NCBI GenBank assembly: GCA_963831705.1
Contig: CAWHRE010000010.1
Span: forward strand, 1,674,001 to 1,738,000
Length of the DNA: 64,000 nt
Direction of reading: 5' to 3'
DNA from: DASQPR01 sp963831705
GTDB taxonomy: Bacteria > Actinomycetota > Actinomycetes > Mycobacteriales > Micromonosporaceae
Shown: positions 18,995 to 26,607 of the stretch, piece after piece
Layout: each line of letters begins with the position of its first letter
Numbering within the stretch: position 1 is the first letter of the stretch
Notes under the pieces: generated by a model
Database searches by the model: none
What the model saw: only the letters and a program-made list of their open reading frames with translations
Told to the model about the DNA's origin: nothing
Program-made: the position numbers and the translations under genes

Positions 18995-19956
18995 GCCGCG
19001 AACCTCAGGTGCTGGTCCTCGCCGGCGGCCTGTCGTACGAGCGGGAGGTCTCGCTGCGCTCCGGCCGCCGGATACTCGACGCGCTTCGCGCGGCCGGCGT
19101 CGACGCCGAGCGTGCGCGACATGGACGCTGGCCTGCTGCCCGGCACTGCTGGCGCGACCGGCCGGACGCGGTCGTGATCGCGCTGCACGGCTCGACCGGT
19201 GAGGACGGATCTCTGCGCGGGGTCCTCGACCTGTGCGGAGTGCCCTACGTCGGCTGCGATCGCGCGCACGTGCGCGGCTCGCCTGGGACAAGCCGTCGGC
19301 CAAGGCTGTGCTGCGCGAGCCGCCGGGATCCCGACGCCGCCGACTGGGTGGCGCTGCCGCACGACCGGTTCTCCGAGTTGGGCGCGCGTCGCGGTGCTCG
19401 ACCGGATCGTCGACCGGCTCGGACTGCCGTTGATGGTGAAGCCGGCGCAGGGTGGTTCCGGTCTGGGCGCCGCGGTGGTACGCGAGGCCGGCGCACTTGC
19501 CGGCCGCGATGGTGGGCTGCTTCGCCTACCACCCGACCGCGCTGGTCGAGCCGTACGTGACCGGCATGGACGTCGCGGTCGTCGGTGCGTCGACCTCGGC
19601 GACGGACCGGTCGCGCTTGCCGGCCGTCGAGATCGTGCCGCGCGACGGCGTGTACGACTACGCGGCCCGGTACACCGCCGGGCGTCACCACGTGGCACGC
19701 GCCGGCCCGGCTGCCGTCCGATGTGGCCGCTCGGGTCGCGGAGGTAGCACTCGCCACGCACGCCGCACTGGGCCTCGGTGACCTGTCGCGAGTCGACCTG
19801 ATCGTCGATGCGGACGGGCGTCCGCAGGTCCTGGAGGCCAGCGTCGCCCCCGGCATGACGGAGACGTCGCTGCTGCCGATGGCGGTCACCGCGGCCGGCT
19901 TGGACCTCGGAAAGACGCTCGCCACGTTGGTAACAAGGGCAATAGAGCGCACCTAG
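18991..19956 (+). CDS. D-alanine--D-alanine ligase family protein (heavily frameshifted)
   Basis: The assembled fragments show an ATP-grasp D-Ala-D-Ala ligase: LVLAGGLSYEREVSLRSGRR (nucleotide-binding N-terminus), DAVVIALHGSTGEDGSLRGV, LCGVPYVGCDA, LPLMVKPAQGGSGLGAAVVR (ATP lysine region), VEPYVTGMDVAV, VEIVPRDGVYDYAARYTAG and SRVDLIVDADGRPQVLEASV. About eight single-base insertions break it. From 19585 to the end it is intact. The corrected length is about 310 residues. It joins D-alanines for peptidoglycan, in line with cwlM and murJ nearby. Whether it is the housekeeping Ddl or a second copy cannot be told. The GTG at 18991 overlaps the preceding stop. Confidence 0.8.
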
Positions 19957-19977
19957 CCCTCACTCGCCCCCAAACCC

Positions 19978-20041
19978 AGTTGATCCTGGAGTTAGTAGCG
20001 CCTCGACGGTGTGTGTCGCGCTAATAACTCCAGGATCAACT
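19978..20041 (+). repeat. 64-bp interrupted palindrome, copy 1, followed by T6 (bidirectional terminator-like)
   Basis: The left arm (19978-20001) pairs with the right arm (20018-20041) over 24 bp with one mismatch and a 16-nt loop. T residues at 20041-20046 make it a good intrinsic terminator for the plus-strand ddl gene. The outer 17 bp AGTTGATCCTGGAGTTA are identical in both arms and in both arms of the copies at 49499 and 61228. It separates the convergent ddl and HIT-like genes. Confidence 0.92.
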
Positions 20042-20060
20042 TTTTTGTACGGCCGGGCGC

Positions 20061-21134
20061 TCAGTGCGAAAGAATGTCCGACGTCGCAATCTCGTCGTCG
20101 GAGAGGGTCCAACCTTCTCCGTCCAGATCGCCGTCGACGTTCTGTGCCGCCACGAGAGTTTCGTCATTCCGGTCGTCTGTGTCCGCGTTCGCCTGGGCGC
20201 CGTTCACTCGTGCGCCATTTACTGCGTTCGGCTGCTCAGACGTCGCCGCTTCAACGGAGGTCTGGGCCGCCACGTCCGCGACGTTTTCACCCACGTTTGA
20301 TGCCGGGTCATCGGATGCAGCAACGGCCGGTGCGCCGTCTTCGGCCGGGATGTCTTCATCGTCGGCGGCATCGCCCTGTGCGCCGTCTCCGGCGACGCCC
20401 ACTGCCGTCGCAACCTCGAGCGCGTGACCCTGGCCGGTCCCCTCGCCGACATCAGCCGCGTCCGCGATCACGCTCGCCGATGCTCCGACGGACGTCGAGT
20501 CATCGGCCTTGTAGGCCATCACGTCGCCGAAACTGCTCGGCGTGTGCCATTCGATTCGGGGTGGCTCAGCGACGGCCCGGCCGCCGAAGTCCGCGAGCCA
20601 CGCGGCCACATGCGCAATGTCCTCACGCCACCGCGTCTCCGGGATCGGCTCCAGGATCTCGTCCCATAGCGACAGGAACGATCCGCGAAGCTGCAACTGA
20701 CCGGTCGGGCGCGCAAGGAACCAGACGTGCAAATGTGCGGCGCCGTCGCCCCAACGATTCACGTGGACCCGCTCAACGCCCTCCAGCGAACGGACCGCGC
20801 GTTCGAGGCGCACCGTCATGACGCCCAACTCGGCCGCGAGCAGGTTCGTCAGATCGCCGAGGTCGAGGTGCGATCTCGATTCAAGGATCAGCACCATCGG
20901 AAGGCCACTCGGGCGATCCATCGCGCGTACGCGCCAACGGTCGCTGACCCAGATGTACGAGTCGTCGGACGCATGGCACGCCGTACAAGTGGAAGGGTCC
21001 TCGCCCTCGCGTGGAGGCTCGGTTGCGACGGGCGGATCGAGCCGCTTGATCTGGAGATGGCCTTCGAACGGAAAGCTCGGCCAAGTAACGAACGGGGGGA
21101 GATTCGAGGGGGTGTCGGCCACAGGAGAGACCAT
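20061..21134 (-). CDS. HIT-like protein with N-terminal Cys motif and long acidic Ala-rich tail
   Basis: The 357-residue protein has three parts. An N-terminal region carries C-T-A-C-H (50-54), a possible metal site. A HIT-type nucleotide-hydrolase-like core (about 60-200) follows, with HLHVW (134-138) as the remnant of the H-x-H-x-H motif; the third His is absent. A ~150-residue Ala/Asp/Val-rich, low-complexity acidic tail (about 205-357) ends the protein. The ATG at 21134 is chosen because the longer ORF from 21287 would translate the two parS sites (VSRET and FHVK). Activity is doubtful given the incomplete triad. Its position between ddl and parB/parS is notable. Confidence 0.65.
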   Translation of the reverse strand: MVSPVADTPSNLPPFVTWPSFPFEGHLQIKRLDPPVATEPPREGEDPSTCTACHASDDSYIWVSDRWRVRAMDRPSGLPMVLILESRSHLDLGDLTNLLAAELGVMTVRLERAVRSLEGVERVHVNRWGDGAAHLHVWFLARPTGQLQLRGSFLSLWDEILEPIPETRWREDIAHVAAWLADFGGRAVAEPPRIEWHTPSSFGDVMAYKADDSTSVGASASVIADAADVGEGTGQGHALEVATAVGVAGDGAQGDAADDEDIPAEDGAPAVAASDDPASNVGENVADVAAQTSVEAATSEQPNAVNGARVNGAQANADTDDRNDETLVAAQNVDGDLDGEGWTLSDDEIATSDILSH

Positions 21135-21204
21135 AGCCGTCCGGCCGTTCGATGTCCTCCACCCGGTCGGGCGAACTCTCGGATCGGTGTGCGCTGCGGG
21201 CGCA

Positions 21205-21220
21205 TGTTTCACGTGAAACC
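21205..21220. other. parS site 1 (ParB-binding)
   Basis: TGTTTCACGTGAAACC differs at only the last base from the canonical 16-bp parS palindrome TGTTTCACGTGAAACA. It is intergenic, 70 bp upstream of the HIT-like start. Confidence 0.93.
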
Positions 21221-21245
21221 ACGAACCTCGACGGCCGTTCGGCGC

Positions 21246-21261
21246 GGTTTCACGTGAAACA
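21246..21261. other. parS site 2 (ParB-binding)
   Basis: GGTTTCACGTGAAACA keeps the full 14-bp GTTTCACGTGAAAC core. It lies 41 bp (centre to centre) from site 1 and 19 bp before a DnaA box. Confidence 0.93.
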
Positions 21262-21279
21262 TCGCCGTCGAACGTGAAG

Positions 21280-21357
21280 TTATCCACAGGGGGTGCAAGT
21301 CCCTGAGCGCGTAAGACAGCCTCAGAACGGGCGGCTGTGGATAAGTTCTGTGGATAC
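21280..21357. other. Trio of DnaA boxes beside the parS pair
   Basis: TTATCCACA (21280-21288) matches the DnaA consensus exactly. Its reverse complement TGTGGATAA is at 21336-21344 and TGTGGATAC at 21349-21357 is one base off. They lie in the gap between parB and the HIT-like gene, about 8 kb from oriC. Confidence 0.7.
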
Positions 21358-21373
21358 AGCGCGGGAATCGGAC

Positions 21374-21418
21374 ATGAAAAAAGCCGAGCCGGATCAGCTT
21401 CGATCCAGGCCCGGCTTT
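21374..21418 (-). terminator. Intrinsic terminator after parB
   Basis: On the minus strand AAAGCCGGGCC pairs with GGCTCGGCTTT, followed by a T-run (AAAAAA on the plus strand at 21375-21380). It begins about 10 bp past the parB stop. Confidence 0.8.
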
Positions 21419-21428
21419 GCTCGCTTGT

Positions 21429-22418
21429 CTACTCCGGCGACTCTTCTTCGACCCCGAAAATACCAACGATTCGCTCTAGGTCGTCGACCGTCGCGAACTC
21501 GATCACAATCTTGCCCTTACTCCGGCCGATATCGACCTTCACCCGGGTATCGAACCGATCCGACAGCCGGTCCGCGAGATCGGACAGGGCCGGCGCGTGT
21601 GGACGTGGACGCCGCTTTGCCGCCGCCGCGTGATGCGGTTCGTCGGAGGACGTGAGCGACACGATCTCCTCGGTTGCTCGTACCGAGAGGCCCTCAGCCA
21701 CGATCCGGGCGGCCAGCGTCTCCTGCTCGGCCGAGTCGGTCAGGCCAAGAAGCGCGCGGGCGTGTCCAGCGGACAGAACGCCGGCCGCCACCCGGCGCTG
21801 AACCACCGGCGGCAGATTGAGCAGGCGGATCGTGTTCGAGATCTGTGGCCGGCTCCGGCCGATCCGCTTCGCGAGTTCTTCGTGTGTCGCGCCGAACTCC
21901 TCCAGCAGCTGCTGGTACGCCGCCGCTTCTTCCAGAGGGTTCAGGTTCGCACGGTGGATGTTCTCCAGAAGTGCGTCACGCAACATCGCGTCGTCTTGGG
22001 TATCGCGGACGATCGCCGGTATGACGTCGCGGCCAATCGCCTGGGCGGCACGCCAGCGCCGCTCACCCATCACCAACTCGTACTTGTCCCGCCCGATTTC
22101 GCGGACGACGATCGGCTGGAGGAAACCGACCTCCTCGATCGAGACCTTCAACTCGGCAAGCGCTTCGTCGTCGAAGATCTGGCGGGGCTGCTTCGGGTTC
22201 GGCACGATCGAGTCGACCGGGATCTCGGCGAACCGCGCGCCCGGAACCGGAGCGAGTTCGTGCTCCGCCCGTTCGAGCCGCGTGGGCGCCACCGCCGGCG
22301 TACCAAGCGCGTCGCCGTTCACGGCCGGCCCCGGAATCTGCGGCGGCGAAACGACCGGAGTCGTCGGGATCAGAGCACCGAGTCCGCGACCGAGACCGCC
22401 TCGAGGCTTCGTGGTCAT
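21429..22418 (-). CDS. parB: Chromosome-partitioning protein ParB
   Basis: This 329-residue CTPase/DNA-binding clamp loads at parS and spreads for origin segregation and SMC loading. It starts with the ParA-stimulating basic peptide (KPRGGLGRGLGALIP). The CTP-binding domain follows with IVPNPKQPRQIFD and LVMGERRWRAAQAIG (GERRxRA motif), ENIHRANLNPLEEA, and the helix-turn-helix (HEELAKRIGRSRPQISNTIR). The C-terminal dimerisation part (KGKIVIEFATVDDLERIVGI) completes it. The start overlaps the parA stop (ATGA). Four parS sites lie within 2.9 kb. Length and order are normal. Confidence 0.98.
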   Translation of the reverse strand: MTTKPRGGLGRGLGALIPTTPVVSPPQIPGPAVNGDALGTPAVAPTRLERAEHELAPVPGARFAEIPVDSIVPNPKQPRQIFDDEALAELKVSIEEVGFLQPIVVREIGRDKYELVMGERRWRAAQAIGRDVIPAIVRDTQDDAMLRDALLENIHRANLNPLEEAAAYQQLLEEFGATHEELAKRIGRSRPQISNTIRLLNLPPVVQRRVAAGVLSAGHARALLGLTDSAEQETLAARIVAEGLSVRATEEIVSLTSSDEPHHAAAAKRRPRPHAPALSDLADRLSDRFDTRVKVDIGRSKGKIVIEFATVDDLERIVGIFGVEEESPE

Positions 22419-23608
22419 GCGCCAATGCCTTCCATCTGTGCACCGCGTACGGCGATTTCCTGAGCGGCTTCGAAGTAGCTCACCGCACCACGTGAACCCG
22501 GGTCGTACGTCATGACCGACTGGCTGTAGCTCGGCGCTTCCGAGACTCGAACGTTGCGGGGGATGACCGAGTCGAGCACCTTGTCACCGAAGTGCGTCCG
22601 GACGTCCTGCTCGACCAGGTCGGCAAGGCGCGTACGGCGGTCGTACATGGTGAGCAGAACCGTTGAGATGTCCAGCTGAGGATTGAGGTGGGCCTTCACG
22701 AGAGCGATGTTGCTCGTCAGCGCCTGCACACCCTCCAACGCGTAGTACTCGCATTGAATCGGGATCAGCACTTCCTGCGCGGCAACGAGCGCGTTGACCG
22801 TCAGCAGACCCAGCGACGGCGGGCAGTCGATGAAGACGTAGTCGTAGTCGCCGGCGCTGCCCTGGATCGCCCGGGACAAACGCGATTCGCGAGCCACGAC
22901 ACTGACCAGTTCGATCTCGGCACCGGCGAGGTCGATCGTCGCCGGTACGCAATAGAGGTTCGGGATGCCGTCGACCTGCTGAGTCACGGAGTCCAGCAAG
23001 GCTCCTTCGATCAGGCAGTCGTACACGTCGGGGACGCCCGCGTGGTGCGGCACGTTCATGCCGGTCGAGGCGTTCCCCTGCGGGTCGAGGTCGATCACCA
23101 GAACGCGGTTTCCGTGGAGCGCGAGCGCGACCGCGATGTTCACCGCGGTCGTCGTCTTGCCGACGCCGCCCTTCTGGTTCGCGACAGCCACAACTCGACG
23201 ATGCAGCGGACGGGGCATCGTAATCTCCCCGCTCGGGTTCAGAATCTCCACAGCCCGCTTCGCCTCCTGCGCCAAGGGTGGGTCTTCCGTTTCACGTGAA
23301 ACATTGCTCTCGGCCATCCTGGCCCCTGTCTCGACATAACTGGCCGCGGGGTGTGGCCGCGGCGACGGCACGGTACGTCGAGTCTCACCGGTTCGCCCGG
23401 GGTCGACTCGTTGTGACGCGCCAGCGACGGTGCTGACGTCATTGTCTCCTACCGGAATTCGCGGCATCACCATGGTCGGCGCGACCGAAAATCCGGTGCC
23501 TGTACGCGGGTGTCCGCTCTCCTGTGGTTCTCGCGCGCCATCGGAGTCCTCGCGGTCCTCGGGGTACCCCGAGTCCTCATAGCGTTCGCTGTCATACACC
23601 GTCGTCAT
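22415..23608 (-). CDS. parA: Chromosome-partitioning ATPase ParA (Soj)
   Basis: This is a deviant-Walker ParA ATPase with VANQKGGVGKTTTAVNIA, the downstream DLDPQGNAS and DCPPSLGLLTVNAL motifs. It has an unusual ~135-residue polar N-terminal extension before the ATPase core (MTTVYDSERYEDSG...). parS site 3 lies inside this extension and is translated as NVSRET. The ATG at 23608 is chosen (397 residues); the ORF is open to 23659 with other ATGs at 23620 and 23659, and a much shorter start close to the core cannot be excluded. It is coupled to parB. Confidence 0.95.
   Translation of the reverse strand: MTTVYDSERYEDSGYPEDREDSDGAREPQESGHPRTGTGFSVAPTMVMPRIPVGDNDVSTVAGASQRVDPGRTGETRRTVPSPRPHPAASYVETGARMAESNVSRETEDPPLAQEAKRAVEILNPSGEITMPRPLHRRVVAVANQKGGVGKTTTAVNIAVALALHGNRVLVIDLDPQGNASTGMNVPHHAGVPDVYDCLIEGALLDSVTQQVDGIPNLYCVPATIDLAGAEIELVSVVARESRLSRAIQGSAGDYDYVFIDCPPSLGLLTVNALVAAQEVLIPIQCEYYALEGVQALTSNIALVKAHLNPQLDISTVLLTMYDRRTRLADLVEQDVRTHFGDKVLDSVIPRNVRVSEAPSYSQSVMTYDPGSRGAVSYFEAAQEIAVRGAQMEGIGA
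23288..23303. other. parS site 3, inside parA
   Basis: CGTTTCACGTGAAACA has the full 14-bp core. It is embedded in the coding sequence of the ParA N-terminal extension. Confidence 0.93.
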
Positions 23609-23772
23609 CCCTACCACCATCGGATGGGCGTCCGCTGCCGGCGCTCGGTCGGCGGGCACGCGAGGTTACCAGTCTGCGACTTCTGAAGACGCATCGATAC
23701 CCACGTTCGGACGAACTAGCGAGTCAGTTTCCTGTCGAGTACTCAACGACCACACCCATGCTGCGGGAACCC

Positions 23773-24477
23773 CTACTGACGGTCATTCTGTTTAGACCGT
23801 CGGGCGGTCGCGGATAGCTGACTTACCTCGACCACGTAGGTTGGCTCAACCAACGGATCAATCTCACACCGATGCAGCACCGGCGTGCCGCCGCCAATCC
23901 GACGGATCGCGGCCGAGTGCGACTCAATCTCCTCGGCCGCACTGGCCCCCTTCATGGCCAACACGCGCCCACCTGGTGCGGCGAGTGGAAGGCACCAGCC
24001 CGCCAATCGGTCCAGCGGTGCAACCGCTCGGGCGGTCACGATGTCAGCCGGTTTCACGTGAAACATCGCCGGCCGCGCCGAGACCTCCTCGGCCCGCGCC
24101 CGCACCACCTGAACTCGGGCATCCAATCCAAGATCAAATGCAACGGACTCCAAGAAGGTGGTACGCCGAGCCAGCGGCTCAACCAGCACCACGCCGATCT
24201 CGGGGCAAGCGATTGCCAGCACAACCCCTGGCAATCCAGCACCAGAACCGACATCTATTACATAGTCGTCCAAACCAATGAGCGGAGCCATCGCCGCACA
24301 GTTGAGGATGTGCCGATCCCACATTCGGGGGGCTTCGCGAGGGCCGATCAATCCTCGGACGACACCTTCGGTCGCGAGCAACTCGGCGTACGCCTCGGCG
24401 CGATCCAAACGTGCACCGAACATCCGCTCGGCCACGGGGCGGAGCTCGTCGGGCAGTGGGGCAACAGTTTCCGGCAC
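23773..24477 (-). CDS. rsmG: 16S rRNA (guanine527-N7)-methyltransferase RsmG (GidB)
   Basis: This SAM-dependent methyltransferase modifies G527 of 16S rRNA. The 234-residue product has WDRHILNCAA, the SAM-binding IDVGSGAGLPGVVLAIA, and the conserved ARAVAPLDRL. Start choice: a TAAGGT box lies 6 nt before the GTG at 24477 and no SD is present, so a leaderless GTG is preferred over the TTG at 24483. parS site 4 lies within the gene and is read as FHVKP between conserved motifs, a common feature of actinobacterial gidB. Loss of this enzyme gives low-level streptomycin resistance in other bacteria. Confidence 0.97.
   Translation of the reverse strand: MPETVAPLPDELRPVAERMFGARLDRAEAYAELLATEGVVRGLIGPREAPRMWDRHILNCAAMAPLIGLDDYVIDVGSGAGLPGVVLAIACPEIGVVLVEPLARRTTFLESVAFDLGLDARVQVVRARAEEVSARPAMFHVKPADIVTARAVAPLDRLAGWCLPLAAPGGRVLAMKGASAAEEIESHSAAIRRIGGGTPVLHRCEIDPLVEPTYVVEVSQLSATARRSKQNDRQ
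24050..24065. other. parS site 4, inside rsmG
   Basis: GGTTTCACGTGAAACA carries the full core palindrome and is embedded in rsmG. Confidence 0.93.
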
Positions 24478-24483
24478 CCACAA

Positions 24484-24489
24484 ACCTTA
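24484..24489 (-). promoter_or_regulatory. Putative -10 box (TAAGGT) of a leaderless rsmG transcript
   Basis: Read on the minus strand, TAAGGT is followed by 6 nt and then GTG at 24477. It is the same hexamer and spacing as before murJ. Confidence 0.55.
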
Positions 24490-24580
24490 CCGACCGCGGT
24501 CACGGCGCCACGCCGCTCGACATCCGGACATACAACGACGCCCAGACCAATCGGCCCGGGCGTCGTCGGAAGAGAAGAAA

Positions 24581-25123
24581 TCAGGCGGGGTGAACGACCA
24601 CGCGTCGCTGCGGTTCGACACCCTCGGAATCGCTCTCCACACCGGAGAGCGCATTGACCACGTCGTGTACGCACTTGCGCTCGAACGCGTTCATCGGTTC
24701 GAGGCGTACCGGTTCGCCGTGCTGGCGTACCCGCTCGACCGCGTTCTTCGCGATTGACACAAGCTCCTTGCGACGACTGTCCCGGTAACCGCCGACATCC
24801 AGCAGAAGCCGGCTCGGTGAACCCGTCGCCCGGAAGATCGCGAGCCGGGTCAACTCCTGCAGCGCCTCAAGCGTCGCGCCACGTTGACCGACGAGCGCCT
24901 GCAGGCGATCGCCAACGACCTCGACGACCGGCCGGCCGCCCTGAACGACCTCGTCGATGTCGCCGTCGAAGTCAAGAATGTCGAGGAGGCCCTCCATATA
25001 GTCGGCGGCCACCTCACTCTGCGCGAAAAGCTCCGACTCGGCCGGTGCCTTCGCCGATTCCCCGCTACTCGTGCCGTCCGCGTCGGTCTCGACGTCCGGC
25101 GTGTCTGTCTCTGTCACTGTCAT
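24581..25123 (-). CDS. jag: Jag/KhpB RNA-binding protein (KH-R3H domains)
   Basis: This 180-residue protein has an acidic N-terminus (about 1-40), a KH-like domain with the GxxG-type loop in ALVGQRGATLEALQELTRLA, and a C-terminal R3H domain (LEPMNAFERKCVHDVV, the R-x3-H segment). It binds RNA and is linked to cell-envelope and division control in Gram-positives. It follows yidC in the same direction with ~110 bp between, the standard rpmH-rnpA-yidD-yidC-jag order. Confidence 0.95.
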   Translation of the reverse strand: MTVTETDTPDVETDADGTSSGESAKAPAESELFAQSEVAADYMEGLLDILDFDGDIDEVVQGGRPVVEVVGDRLQALVGQRGATLEALQELTRLAIFRATGSPSRLLLDVGGYRDSRRKELVSIAKNAVERVRQHGEPVRLEPMNAFERKCVHDVVNALSGVESDSEGVEPQRRVVVHPA

Positions 25124-25234
25124 CTCCGTTACCGATGAGATCGGTCGTACCCCGTTTGGGGAGGCTTGTAGTGGCCTGATGCGCGCGGTACGCGTACCCC
25201 TTATTGACGCAACGCGGCGCCGGCCGTTTCGTGA

Positions 25235-26323
25235 CTAGCGCTTGCTCGCGCTGCCCTTCTTCGGGTTGATCGGCTTGGCGCCGACCTTCGGGCCGACCGC
25301 CCGCACCTCGGGCGCCGAGCCGTTCGTGTTCGTCGTCGGGGCGTTCTTGCCGGCCTTGGCCGACGTCCGGACCGGTACGCCACCCTTCAGCGAACTGCCC
25401 TGCTTCGCGGCTCCCGCCTTCGGCAGGCTCTGCTTTCCGGTGCCCGGTTTCGCGCCGCCCTGCGAATCCTTGGCCGCGGTCAACCGCTCGAAGATCGACG
25501 GACCGCCGGCGGTCGCCGAGACCGGCGGCGGCGGGAACTTTCGCAGTACATAGAACTGCTGTCCGAGAGAGAAGAGGTTCGTGGTCACGTAGTAGATGAC
25601 CGCGCCGATCGGAAAGATCGAGCCCGAGACCAGCAGCGAGACCGGGATGAAATACATCATGACGTTCTGCATCATGCGCTGAGTCGGGTCGGTTGCGCGG
25701 CCGGTCTTCAGGATGAGCTGACGGCTTGTCATGTACGTCGTGACGATCATGATGGCGATCAGGATGCCGGCGACGACGACCACGTTGGTCCGGGAGACAC
25801 CCAGATGGGCCAGGTCGGCCGAGCTCGACTTGATCGAGGCGGAGATCGGTGCGCCGAACAGCTTCGCGTGCGCCGCCGACTCGAACTCCCGCGCCGACCA
25901 ACCGTAAAGCGTCTGGTTGTGCAATGGCTGCGATGGTTTGAGGTGGCGTAGAACGTGGAAGACGCCGATGAAGATCGGGCCCTGGATCAGCAGCGGCAGG
26001 CAGCCCATCAGCGGGTTGGCTTTTTCGTCCCGCATCAGTTGCATCTGCGCCTGCTGAAGGCCGGCCCGGTCGCCTTTGTACTTCTCCTGAAGCTCCTTGA
26101 TCTTCGGCTGCAGCGCCTGCATCGCGCGCTGCGACTTGATCTGCTTCACGAATACCGGGAACAGCACGGCCCGGACGGTGAGCACCAGGAACACAATCGC
26201 GAGCGTCCAGTCCCAGTTCGTCTTCAGCCAGTCGCCGACTCCAACGAAGTTCCAGACGGCATGCCAACGCAACATGATCCAGGAGATCGCCGTGTAGACC
26301 AGGTTCATGATCCAACTCAACAC
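25235..26323 (-). CDS. yidC: Membrane protein insertase YidC/Oxa1
   Basis: The 362-residue insertase helps membrane proteins fold and enter the bilayer. It shows the Gram-positive Oxa1-type core: an N-terminal segment from MNLVYTAISWIM, VRAVLFPVFVKQIKSQRAMQ with the cytosolic coiled loop LQEKYKGDRAGLQQAQMQL, then NPLMGCLPLLIQGPIFIGVF and NLFSLGQQFYVLRKFPPPP. A long basic Lys/Ala/Gly-rich cytosolic tail (about 265-362) may contact ribosomes. The ORF extends upstream to 26518, but AGGAG 8 nt before the GTG at 26323 and the overlap with the yidD 3' end mark 26323 as the start. Confidence 0.96.
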   Translation of the reverse strand: MLSWIMNLVYTAISWIMLRWHAVWNFVGVGDWLKTNWDWTLAIVFLVLTVRAVLFPVFVKQIKSQRAMQALQPKIKELQEKYKGDRAGLQQAQMQLMRDEKANPLMGCLPLLIQGPIFIGVFHVLRHLKPSQPLHNQTLYGWSAREFESAAHAKLFGAPISASIKSSSADLAHLGVSRTNVVVVAGILIAIMIVTTYMTSRQLILKTGRATDPTQRMMQNVMMYFIPVSLLVSGSIFPIGAVIYYVTTNLFSLGQQFYVLRKFPPPPVSATAGGPSIFERLTAAKDSQGGAKPGTGKQSLPKAGAAKQGSSLKGGVPVRTSAKAGKNAPTTNTNGSAPEVRAVGPKVGAKPINPKKGSASKR

Positions 26324-26607
26324 GTCTCTGACTCCTGTTTCGATCTTCTCGGTGGCACGGGGTCGTACCCACCGGCGTTGAAGGGCTGGCACCGCAGCAG
26401 CCGCCAAATCGCGAGCCGGAGTCCGCGTAGAGCACCATGCGTCGAGATCGCCTCGACGGCGTAGGCACTGCAGGACGGATAGAACCGGCATCGCGCCGGC
26501 AGTGCCGGGCTTATCCAACGACGGTACGCGACGATGGGCAGCATCAGCATGCGGGCACCGGCTGACATAGTGCGCGGGGCGGCCTCAGGGGACGTGATTT
26601 CGGTCAT
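26317..26607 (-). CDS. yidD: Membrane protein insertion efficiency factor YidD
   Basis: The 96-residue protein contains the full YidD signature: YRRWISPALPARCRFYPSCS with the conserved cysteines, AVEAISTHGALRGL, and RCQPFNAGGYDPVP. It is an amphipathic peripheral membrane protein that assists YidC-dependent insertion. Its start overlaps the rnpA stop and its stop overlaps the yidC start, so rnpA-yidD-yidC is tightly coupled. Confidence 0.96.
   Translation of the reverse strand: MTEITSPEAAPRTMSAGARMLMLPIVAYRRWISPALPARCRFYPSCSAYAVEAISTHGALRGLRLAIWRLLRCQPFNAGGYDPVPPRRSKQESETC

Noticed and set aside
14370..19700. Horizontally acquired or decayed pseudogene island
   Set aside because: The genes are in the conserved actinobacterial order, have normal composition and highly conserved motifs, and break only by single-base changes. 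Error is more likely.
21135..21287. N-terminal extension of the HIT-like protein
   Set aside because: The extra residues are translations of two parS sites and their flanks (VSRET, FHVK), i.e. non-coding DNA read through.
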